DNA of 29,827 nt from Candidatus Segatella albertsiae (GCA_002451555.1 DKCU01000061.1:1-29827); one strand, 5' to 3'; shown: positions 24,229-29,827, counted from the first letter of the stretch. The notes: a model not told the origin generated them from the letters alone. Program-made: numbers and translations.

Positions 24229-24255
24229 CAATCGAATTCATTTTTAATAGAAAAT

Positions 24256-25731
24256 ATGGCAAAAAGAAATATAATACATAACATATTGGAAATTGTTATT
24301 GGAACATCGGATAAATCAACTTCTGCACAAAACTTAGCTTTACTAAAAGAAGGAAAATTACGAAAAATAGCCCCAAGAGTTTATACCAGTAACATGGATG
24401 ATGCCCCAGAGGACATCATTAGAAGAAATGTATTCTACATCTTAGGACAGCTTTATCCTCATGCGGTCATCAGCCACCGTTCCGCTTTTGAGCTAAAGCC
24501 AACAGCTGAAGGCGACATTTTTTTGACGTACAAATACACCAAGAAAATATCCCTGCCAGGTATCAAGGTTCATTTGTTGCAAGGACCTATGGGAACAGAC
24601 CATGATATGCCTTTCATTGAGAACTTGTATATATCAAGTTCTGAAAGACGAATGCTTGAAAATCTCCAAAAGGGCAGGACTCGTGGCAGTGTGTCAAAGT
24701 GCTTACCAAGAACTTACATCGAAGAGAATCTGGAAAAAATGTTGGTGGTAAACGGAGAGACCGGTATCAACAACTTCCGTGATAAGGCTAAGGAGATTGC
24801 CAAACAACTGGAGATGACAGAAGAGTTTGAAGTCCTCAATTCCATCATTGGAGCGTTGCTTTCTACCAAGCCATCAGGAATACTTTCCTCTAACAGTGCT
24901 TTAGCCAGAGCACAAGGAGTACCTTTCGACCAAGACCGCATCAATTTGTTTGGAACGTTGTTCGAATCACTTAACAAGGAACCATTTCCAGACATTGACG
25001 AACAGAACGTTTCTACCGCATCTTTCAGAAACTTTGCCTTTTTCGAGAGTTATTTCTCCAACTACATCGAGGGTACCGAGTTTGAGATAGAAGACGCTTA
25101 TCGTATCATCGAGACAGGTCAACCAATGCCAGCAAGAAATGCCGACTCGCATGATGTTCTTGGAACCTTCCAAATCGTGGCAAGTAGAAGAGAGATGAGA
25201 CGAACCCCAAATACCGCCGACGAGCTGATTGAGATTCTTCAAGACCGCCATAGAATCATGATGGCAGCAAGACCAGACAGAAATCCAGGTATGTTCAAGA
25301 TGCAGAACAACCATGCTGGTGACTCGCATTTCGTGGACTGCACACTTGTAAGAGGGACACTGATAAAGGGATTCGACTTCTACCGAGCATTGAAATCACC
25401 TTTTGCAAAAGCTTTGTTCATTCTATTCATGATTAGCGAGGTTCATCCTTTCAACGATGGCAATGGACGTATATCCCGAATCATGATGAATGCGGAACTT
25501 GTACATGCCGACCAATCAAAGATTATCATTCCTACGGTCTTTCGTGAGGATTACTTGAATGGATTGAGACGCTTGACAAGAAAGGGCGACCCTAGCGTTA
25601 TCATCAAGGCAATATCGAGAGTTAGACAGTTCAGTGCCAACATCATCGGTGAGGATTTCGAGGAAACACGCCGCTACCTCGAAGGAACCAACGCCTTCAA
25701 GGATGGCGATGAATATATTTTGAGATTCTAA
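24256..25731 (+). CDS. Fic domain protein with AbiEi-like N-terminal region
   Basis: This 491-residue protein has two parts. Residues 1-115 resemble AbiEi-type antitoxin/transcriptional regulators (LLKEGKLRKIAPRVYTS at 29-45 as the winged-helix part, followed by ISHRSAFEL). Residues about 250-490 are a Fic domain, which transfers AMP or another nucleotide moiety from NTPs to target proteins. The catalytic motif HPFNDGNGR (397-405) is intact. An inhibitory helix motif [S/T]xxxE[G/N] is present as SNYIEG (268-273), so activity is probably autoinhibited. The ATG at 24256 is used because a TTG at 24226 lies in the promoter. The next gene starts 11 nt after the stop. Operator-like repeats upstream suggest self-regulation. 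The AbiEi-like assignment is moderate, the Fic assignment is firm. Confidence 0.9.
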   Translation: MAKRNIIHNILEIVIGTSDKSTSAQNLALLKEGKLRKIAPRVYTSNMDDAPEDIIRRNVFYILGQLYPHAVISHRSAFELKPTAEGDIFLTYKYTKKISLPGIKVHLLQGPMGTDHDMPFIENLYISSSERRMLENLQKGRTRGSVSKCLPRTYIEENLEKMLVVNGETGINNFRDKAKEIAKQLEMTEEFEVLNSIIGALLSTKPSGILSSNSALARAQGVPFDQDRINLFGTLFESLNKEPFPDIDEQNVSTASFRNFAFFESYFSNYIEGTEFEIEDAYRIIETGQPMPARNADSHDVLGTFQIVASRREMRRTPNTADELIEILQDRHRIMMAARPDRNPGMFKMQNNHAGDSHFVDCTLVRGTLIKGFDFYRALKSPFAKALFILFMISEVHPFNDGNGRISRIMMNAELVHADQSKIIIPTVFREDYLNGLRRLTRKGDPSVIIKAISRVRQFSANIIGEDFEETRRYLEGTNAFKDGDEYILRF

Positions 25732-25742
25732 AAAGTAAAGCT

Positions 25743-26021
25743 ATGAGATACGGAATGAGAAAGCCTTCTTGGAAGAAGAGTCTGAGCGCACGGACGAAAG
25801 GTCGTGCTACACGTGCCATCAAAAGAGCCATCATCCCTGGTTATGGCAAGAGAGGCATGGGCATATTTCATCCTAAAAGAGCTATATATAATAAGGTGTA
25901 TAGAAGAACGACGTTCAGCATCTTCGACTTGGCGAAGGGTTCTTCCTCGAATAGCGGCTGCTGTGTTGTCATTGCCTTTTGGGTGATAACGACCATTGCG
26001 CTTACTATATGCTGCATATAG
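25743..26021 (+). CDS. small basic protein with C-terminal membrane segment
   Basis: This 92-residue protein starts 11 nt after the Fic gene and is probably in the same transcript. The N-terminal half is strongly basic (MRYGMRKPSWKKSLSARTKG) and contains PGYGKRGMGIFHPKRAIYNKVYRRTTFS (32-59). That pattern recurs in short proteins of mobile elements and phages of gut bacteria, as far as I recognise it. Residues about 70-92 are a hydrophobic segment rich in Cys, Val and Ile, likely a membrane anchor. No function is known to me. Its tight link to the Fic gene makes it a candidate partner. Confidence 0.7.
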   Translation: MRYGMRKPSWKKSLSARTKGRATRAIKRAIIPGYGKRGMGIFHPKRAIYNKVYRRTTFSIFDLAKGSSSNSGCCVVIAFWVITTIALTICCI

Positions 26022-26051
26022 AGATTTATTATTTTTTTCAATTAGACAAGT

Positions 26052-26366
26052 ATGGTTGGAGCTATCATAGGCGACTTAGCCGCATGGACATGGGAACATG
26101 ACAAAAACGCTTTCTATAAAAAGCTGATTATGGCAGAGGCAGTCCCTTCACCCTTTTGTGAGGACATGCTTTTGACAGCAAATCTTCTTATGGGGCAAAA
26201 AGACATGGACTATGAAACTTATAGCCGCTACTTCAAAAGCACAAATCAGATCGCAACCATCCTTCGGGCTGTTGCTATCGGATGGCTGATACCGACTTGT
26301 TGCAATAAAAACATATATGCCAAAGTACATTACATTCGTAAGTACCTTGGCATATTTCATATATAA
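26052..26366 (+). pseudogene. truncated ADP-ribosylglycohydrolase-like gene
   Basis: The 104-residue frame begins MVGAIIGDLAAWTWEHD, the nucleotide/metal-site opening of ADP-ribosylglycohydrolase (DraG/ARH) proteins. It continues plausibly to ILRAVAIGWLIPT (about 69-81). Full-length members are about 250-300 residues, and the TDD and later Asp motifs are missing. Homology appears to end at about 26300, where an inverted repeat begins (26315-26355); the last 20 residues are encoded by that repeat. It follows the small membrane protein by 30 nt. I read it as a gene cut by an insertion or deletion. The family call is moderate because only the N-terminus is present. Confidence 0.55.
26315..26355. 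repeat. 14-bp inverted repeat at the break of the ARH-like gene
   Basis: ATATGCCAAAGTAC (26315-26328) and GTACCTTGGCATAT (26342-26355) pair with one mismatch around a 13-nt loop. It coincides with the loss of ADP-ribosylglycohydrolase similarity, so it may be an end of an inserted element, or a terminator without a T tract. The following stretch to 26530 is AT-rich and gene-free. Confidence 0.7.
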
Positions 26367-26531
26367 AACATATTACTTAGTAATCTTAATATTACTCATA
26401 TTTCTATTTAATACCATATTATCACCAATACACCAACCATTAATATGTCAATAGCAAACAACCCTCTGAAATTTGTGGGATAGTTGGGACATCATAGTCA
26501 TATTTTCTCTTCCAAGACATACTTTCATATA

Positions 26532-26735
26532 TCGTAAGAAGCACTTCTGGGATTCAGAAAATTCTGTTGCAAAGGTATATGTTATTCCTTATTGGCTGCA
26601 AGGTCAAGATTGCGCTTTGCCTGAAAATCTCCACCCTTTGGGTAGTATTTTAAGGTCAAGACCTTGCGCCAATGTTCATAACACCTTTGTGAGCAACATA
26701 ATTTCTAACAAATCCCAGAAGTAGTTTATCTACGA
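26532..26735. repeat. 204-nt long imperfect palindrome (hairpin element)
   Basis: Nested complementary blocks run inwards. TCGTA (26532) pairs with TACGA (26731), ACTTCTGGGATT (26543) with its complement at 26711, and AGAAA...TGTTGC (26556-26570) with GCAACA...TTTCT (26693-26706). AAAGGT (26571) pairs with ACCTTT (26683), GTTAT (26581) with ATAAC (26678), ATTGGC (26591) with GCCAAT (26668), and GCAAGGTC (26598) with GACCTTGC (26660). A small hairpin ACCC-TTT-GGGT caps the top. More than 50 base pairs form one long stem. It resembles a miniature inverted-repeat element or a structured RNA. It ends 23 nt before the next gene. An open frame through it appears non-coding. Confidence 0.8.
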
Positions 26736-26758
26736 AAGGGAAATAAAATTTTAAAGTT

Positions 26759-27340
26759 ATGGCAAATTTATGTAATACCACCTACAAGGTGACAGGAACA
26801 GAAAAAGCAGTGAAGGATTTGTGGAACACATTGCAATCCATGAACGTCAACACAAAGGACATCTGGCTCGACAAGTTAGCCGAACACTATGGCAGAGACT
26901 ATGAGGGCAGAGGCATCAAGGTAAGAGGACACATCTACTTCGGCAAGTTCGAGGAAGATGAAGAATGCCATCTTCTGACCTTTGAGACCGAGACAGCATG
27001 GACAGCTTGCAATGAGTTGTTTGAGGCAATCAACGAGGTTTTGAATGCAGAACTATCTATCAGCTATCGTGAAATCGAATGTGGATGCGGAATCTATTCC
27101 GTACATGATGAAGGTTGTTTCTTTCCTGAAGAGTGCTGCATAAGCTCGGCAGGAGAGCCTTTCGAGGAAAGTTGCGAGGAAGCGTTTGACACCATCGAGG
27201 ACGCTATCAATCTATGGTGCAATCTGACAGGAATAGAGCTACACAACAAGAGCCAAGAAGAAAAAGTGGACTTCATCAATGAATATGAGTATGATGACGA
27301 AGACACATACTTCAACATCCATCCATTTGAGTTTGAATAA
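26759..27340 (+). CDS. Api92/YubB ferredoxin-like domain protein, mobile-element type
   Basis: This 193-residue acidic protein starts MANLCNTTYKVTG. That opening and the pattern of short beta-alpha units (LLTFETETAWTACNELFEAINE at 72-93) resemble the YubB/Api92-like ferredoxin-fold proteins found on plasmids, conjugative elements and phages. The central part is Cys-rich (ECGCGIYS, CFFPEECC) and the C-terminus is very acidic (EYEYDDEDTYF). No catalytic motif is visible and the function is unknown. It lies on the plus strand right after the long hairpin and 56 bp before a broken gene. Its presence supports a mobile-element origin of the region. Confidence 0.7.
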   Translation: MANLCNTTYKVTGTEKAVKDLWNTLQSMNVNTKDIWLDKLAEHYGRDYEGRGIKVRGHIYFGKFEEDEECHLLTFETETAWTACNELFEAINEVLNAELSISYREIECGCGIYSVHDEGCFFPEECCISSAGEPFEESCEEAFDTIEDAINLWCNLTGIELHNKSQEEKVDFINEYEYDDEDTYFNIHPFEFE

Positions 27341-27347
27341 TAATCAC

Positions 27348-27381
27348 GCTAAGGCATGGAGCACAACACTCCAGCCTTAGC
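27348..27381. other. strong hairpin between Api92-like gene and broken gene
   Basis: GCTAAGGC-A-TGGAG (27348-27361) pairs with CTCCA-GCCTTAGC (27369-27381) around a CACAACA loop, with one bulged A. No T tract follows, so it is an mRNA processing or attenuating stem rather than a clear terminator. Confidence 0.7.
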
Positions 27382-27396
27382 CAAAACAATATAACT

Positions 27397-27795
27397 ATGG
27401 AAGTATTAGAACAGAAACACGTATTGGAAATAGCTAAGACCATCATACAACAATTAGCTGGCACAACGGACGTAAGTGTCTTTTGGAGTTGAGGAGTCTC
27501 ACAGATGTATGCCTCCCAGATAGTCATGCCTGTAAACGGAATGAATTTCGCCATGGCTGCTCTTGTCATGAATGTCAATGGTTTCAATTTCAAAGGCAAA
27601 CTGTATATCGCATTAGACGAGGGGAGTGATTATTATCGCATCTATTGCGAAAAGAACGGCAAGCTCAAAGAAGAGCACCATGACATCGGGGTTGAGGAGT
27701 TGGGAACTACACTTGACTCTGTGATTGAAACTGGTGGACTCAGCATGGAAGAATACAAAACGAAGGTTTTTAAAAGATATAGTCTCAAATTCTGA
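27397..27795 (+). pseudogene. mobile-element conserved gene broken by in-frame TGA
   Basis: From ATG 27397 one frame runs MEVLEQKHVLEIAKTIIQQL through VFWS, meets TGA at 27490-27492, then continues open as GVSQMYASQIVMPVNG to a stop at 27793-27795. The two halves look like one protein of about 132 residues. The TGA sits where related proteins, as I recall them, have Trp (FWSWGVS), so a TGG to TGA change is the likely lesion. The downstream ATG at 27505 could still give a 96-residue product. The function of the family is unknown to me; such genes are common in Bacteroidota conjugative elements. Confidence 0.65.
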
Positions 27796-27806
27796 GGACA
27801 TATGCC

Positions 27807-27845
27807 AAGCCTCGCCCAAGACTTTTTGAACGAGGCTTTTTTCTT
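27807..27845 (+). terminator. terminator of the element's plus-strand genes
   Basis: AAGCCTCG (27807-27814) pairs with CGAGGCTT (27831-27838), and a T tract follows. It lies 11 nt after the end of the broken gene. Confidence 0.85.
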
Positions 27846-27911
27846 TCATTTTTGAAAATCCAATTAAAATTAAATCTTTCAATAATATTATCCAAATTTC
27901 GTATTTTATAC

Positions 27912-27919
27912 TAACTTTG
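27912..27919 (+). promoter_or_regulatory. orphan -7 box
   Basis: TAACTTTG matches TAnnTTTG, but no open reading frame follows for 700 nt and no clear -33 is present. It directly precedes the CGCTACA repeats. Confidence 0.4.
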
Positions 27920-27938
27920 CATATATAATTGGACGGTT

Positions 27939-27968
27939 CGCTACATTCCGCTACAACTCGCTACATTG
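27939..27968 (+). repeat. 3 x 10 bp CGCTACA repeats
   Basis: CGCTACATTC, CGCTACAACT and CGCTACATTG are contiguous 10-bp units, one per helical turn. They lie about 20 nt downstream of an orphan -7 box and 485 bp inside the right attachment repeat. Such phased repeats suit a DNA-binding protein, possibly the arm sites of a lost tyrosine recombinase. Confidence 0.7.
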
Positions 27969-28452
27969 ATGATACGATTCAATAGCCATCGAAAACATAG
28001 CTAAGTATCTGATTTTCAGAAAGGCTACACTTCGATACTCTTTTCAAGTGTCCAAAAGGCAAGCAAGATAACGAAAAACGAATTTGTCTGATTAGATTAT
28101 TGGATGCATATTTCATCCAAATATCGTACATTATAAATACAACTTAACAAATATGTAAAATTATGTAAATTACAAAAATTAGACTAAAATTGCTACTCAG
28201 ACTTCACCCTATAAAAGTTCGGCATCTGAAGCCGAAAAGGGGTTGATTCATGCCGTCATAGGCATCTCTGAGAATAAAATTTCGGGGAAAATTTCCTTAA
28301 AATAATCAAAATTATTAATATAAGTCCTTATGGCTCAGAAAATTAAAGCGTTGTGACCTGCGCCAGATTATAGACAGTAAACTGAAAAAATGGCGTTTTT
28401 CAAATCAGAAGGCGTCTGATTATCAGATAGTTAAGAGAGGTGTTAATTTGCT

Positions 28453-28516
28453 TTCGAATCCCTCTCTCTCCGCAAGAGCCTTCTGAAAGAAATTTCAGAA
28501 GGCTTTTTTCATTTAC
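28453..28516 (+). repeat. right attachment repeat (displaced tRNA-Ser 3' end)
   Basis: This is a perfect 64-bp copy of 23853-23916: the final 20 nt of tRNA-Ser followed by its terminator hairpin. The rest of the tRNA is absent to the left. It marks the right limit of the 4.6 kb element and the original downstream flank of the tRNA. Confidence 0.9.
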
Positions 28517-28568
28517 TGCAAAGTGGTTTCATCTTATTTCACATGGTCTTAAAACTGATAGTTGAATT

Positions 28569-28627
28569 TCATCGGTCATGACCGATGAAATTGCCTTTTT
28601 CAATTCGTCAGTCACGACCGACGAATT
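28569..28627. repeat. second palindrome pair, after the right attachment repeat
   Basis: TCATCGGTCATGACCGATGA (28569-28588) is identical to 23971-23990. The second palindrome, AATTCGTCAGTC/GACCGACGAATT (28602-28613, 28616-28627), has one mismatch and differs from the left second palindrome at several paired positions. It ends 9 nt before the stop of the minus-strand Fic gene. Confidence 0.9.
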
Positions 28628-28636
28628 TGATTCTCT

Positions 28637-29671
28637 CTAAAAATACGTCTTCACTGCAAACAAGAACTGTTCGATAAAGATTTTCTTGAAAGCAGCGATG
28701 TTATTCTGTTCATAAAACATGAGCATCGCCTTCTTATAATCAATAGAATCCACGGTTCGGAAAGATATCGGACAATAGCCATTGGCTATCAAGATGGCAT
28801 TACTTGTGATTCTTGCCGTCCGCTTGTTTCCATCCACAAAGGCTTGAATATACGATAATAGCACTAATGTCAAGAGTGCTTTTTCAAAAACATTGTCCTT
28901 TCCATTCACCAAAATACAAGTATCTTCCAACGCCTCACGAATCTGAAACTCGTTATCGAGTGGGCGATAATTAGTTCCAGTAATACCAACACGACGATGA
29001 CGGATATTTCTGTCAACTCCCAACTCCTTAGTCAAGATGGAATGAATATCCTCGATTCTATGCACAGACAATTCTTTCAAATAATCTGGCACATCCAGCA
29101 CAAAATCAAGCGCATCCTTATGATTAAGCAACATGATGGCCTCTTCTTTTGTTTTTCCAGAAGCCGTCTGCTTGTCCTTCAACAATCGTTCTGTCTCTAA
29201 AAGAGAATAGGTGTTACCTTCTATTTGCGAGGATTTCCAAGATAAATCAACTCCCAGACGCTCCATTTCCTTGCGATACTCCAAATCTGTCATACCTTCA
29301 ATATTTTTCTCAAACTCCTTTTGCGCAGCAGACAATAGTGAAAGTTCCTCTTTAGTAAAAATCTCCACCTTAGGTAAAACTTCACGAATCAGGTCAAAAT
29401 TAAACGATTCTTGTACAACACGTTCATCGATATCCTTATCGAAATAAGTAGCCAAATCTAAAGGCATGGTTACATGAGCTTGCGGAGTAAGTTTGTACTT
29501 GGTCGCAGGACCACGACCAACCGTCTCAACATTTCCCTCCTTAACAGCAGCAGAAAGTAATCTCTTCATAGTGCTATCACTTGGAGCATCCATAAGCCCT
29601 GCCATTATCTCAGCCCTATTTGCCAAGGGATGATAATGCAAGAACTGTAATATTTCTATATCTATTGTCAT
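28637..29671 (-). CDS. Fic-family protein with winged-helix N-terminus and Gln in place of catalytic His
   Basis: This 344-residue protein has an N-terminal winged helix (about 1-62: ILQFLHYHPLANRAEIMAGL ... VGRGPATKYKLT) and a Fic domain (about 105-340). The inhibitory motif SSQIEG (147-152) lies before the Fic core, as in class II Fic proteins. The core motif reads IQAFVDGNKR (275-284) where HPFxDGNGR is expected. The general-base histidine is Gln276 (codon CAA), while the Asp-Gly-Asn and Arg are kept. The enzyme may be inactive for AMP transfer, work differently or act mainly as a regulator. Whether the Gln form is common in this subfamily is not known to me with certainty. It has its own operator-like array upstream. 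Confidence 0.9.
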   Translation of the reverse strand: MTIDIEILQFLHYHPLANRAEIMAGLMDAPSDSTMKRLLSAAVKEGNVETVGRGPATKYKLTPQAHVTMPLDLATYFDKDIDERVVQESFNFDLIREVLPKVEIFTKEELSLLSAAQKEFEKNIEGMTDLEYRKEMERLGVDLSWKSSQIEGNTYSLLETERLLKDKQTASGKTKEEAIMLLNHKDALDFVLDVPDYLKELSVHRIEDIHSILTKELGVDRNIRHRRVGITGTNYRPLDNEFQIREALEDTCILVNGKDNVFEKALLTLVLLSYIQAFVDGNKRTARITSNAILIANGYCPISFRTVDSIDYKKAMLMFYEQNNIAAFKKIFIEQFLFAVKTYF

Positions 29672-29685
29672 CTTCTTTATTTATT

Positions 29686-29772
29686 AATCGGCTCAAATTT
29701 ACTCATTTTTTGCCAATAATCGGCTCAACTTGAGCCGATTTTGTAGATATTTAACGCTATTTTGAGCCGATT
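29686..29772. promoter_or_regulatory. symmetric four-site operator upstream of the second Fic gene
   Basis: AATCGGCTCAA occurs at 29686-29696 and 29718-29728, and its complement TTGAGCCGATT at 29730-29740 and 29762-29772. Start-to-start spacing is 32, 12 and 32 bp, so the array is a large exact mirror around 29729. The left site overlaps the -7 box of the Fic gene. Binding by the winged-helix part of the Fic protein is the simplest inference. Confidence 0.85.
29694..29701 (-). promoter_or_regulatory. -7 box of the second Fic gene
   Basis: The minus strand reads TAAATTTG, matching TAnnTTTG, 22 nt before the ATG at 29671. It overlaps the leftmost operator site by three bases. A mirror-image near-match (CTATTTTG, 29757-29764) faces the other way. 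Confidence 0.65.
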
Positions 29773-29801
29773 CGATAAAAACATCTAGAGAAATTGACGA
29801 A

Positions 29802-29827
29802 ATGGATGGCAAGTTCTCAATAGAAGT
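29802..29827 (+). CDS. possible start of a divergent gene, cut by the window edge
   Basis: ATG at 29802 opens a frame (MDGKFSIE) that runs off the window. It lies 38 nt beyond the near-consensus -7 box on the right half of the symmetric operator. Eight codons are too few to identify a product; this rests only on position. Confidence 0.25.

Larger units (their letters stand above)
27846..28452. other. gene-free AT-rich stretch with small hairpins
   Basis: No frame on either strand looks coding. It holds an orphan promoter box (27912), three CGCTACA repeats (27939-27968) and small stems TTCGGC/GCCGAA (28218-28236, inside a wider ACCC/GGGT pairing) and ATGCC/GGCAT (28250-28265). TCAGA/TCTGA repeats lie near 28405-28430. 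The left end of such an element, next to the attachment repeat, is where an integrase gene would be expected; none remains. A structured RNA cannot be excluded. Confidence 0.6.
23853..28516 (+). mobile_element. 4.6 kb tRNA-Ser-integrated element without integrase
   Basis: A perfect 64-bp direct repeat (23853-23916 and 28453-28516, offset exactly 4600) bounds the element. The left copy completes the intact tRNA-Ser; the right copy is only the tRNA 3' end plus terminator. This is the layout left by site-specific integration into a tRNA 3' end. Cargo in order: palindrome pair, operator array, AbiEi-like/Fic protein, basic membrane protein, ADP-ribosylglycohydrolase-like remnant, long hairpin element, Api92/YubB-like gene, broken gene, gene-free AT-rich stretch. 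No recombinase, relaxase or replication gene is present. It may be a decayed integrative element or one moved in trans. Confidence 0.8.

Noticed and set aside
24226..24255. TTG start for the first Fic protein
   Set aside because: It overlaps the -7 box, so it would not be transcribed; ATG 24256 is used.
25882..25903. Inverted copy of the 22433 repeat unit inside the 92-aa gene
   Set aside because: The match has a 2-base insertion and encodes AIYNKVYR, a conserved protein motif, so codon choice explains the similarity.
26473..26724. 83-codon frame through the long hairpin
   Set aside because: It starts at TTG, has no family match I recognise and is an accident of the palindromic sequence.

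Overview
The window looks like a chromosomal segment of a Bacteroidota bacterium, most likely a gut Prevotellaceae member (Prevotella/Segatella type). The basis is the recurring promoter form TTTG-N19/20-TAnnTTTG with no clear Shine-Dalgarno sequences, and protein sequences that read as typical Prevotella in groESL, sppA-lpxK-punA-thiL, the DAP dehydrogenase and secreted glycan enzymes. The species is not proven by the sequence alone.

Layout. Positions 1-1643 hold the groES-groEL operon (minus strand, groEL cut by the window edge). A secreted two-domain esterase (minus) is divergent from a plus-strand operon sppA-lpxK-punA-thiL (3548-8548). tRNA-Phe(GAA) follows, then a secreted GH28 pectinase. 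Next come two separately promoted minus-strand genes (meso-DAP dehydrogenase; a PfkB kinase), an AspT-type transporter, an RluA-type pseudouridine synthase with a long N-terminal extension, a DMT permease, RidA, a secreted heparinase II/III-type enzyme, threonine ammonia-lyase, TrmO and ThyX. Up to about 23.7 kb this is ordinary, well-terminated core genome. Convergent gene pairs share strong bidirectional hairpins, and several gaps between co-oriented genes are filled by short tandem repeats.

The accessory region starts at tRNA-Ser(TGA) (23788-23872). The last 20 nt of this tRNA plus its terminator are repeated perfectly (64 bp) exactly 4600 bp downstream, at 28453-28516, which is the hallmark of integration into a tRNA 3' end. 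No integrase lies between the copies. The 4.6 kb element carries a Fic protein with an AbiEi-like N-terminal region, a small basic membrane protein, a truncated ADP-ribosylglycohydrolase-like gene, a long imperfect hairpin of about 204 nt, an Api92/YubB-like gene, a gene broken by an in-frame TGA, and a 0.6 kb gene-free stretch with an orphan promoter. Just outside the right copy is a second Fic gene on the minus strand. It has an N-terminal winged helix and a glutamine where the catalytic histidine should be. Both Fic genes have repeated operator-like sites spaced 31-32 bp (three helical turns), although the site sequences differ. Both lie next to a pair of palindromes that follows each tRNA 3'-end copy. 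This reads as stepwise accretion of Fic modules at a tRNA-Ser hotspot and is the best candidate here for an undescribed system.
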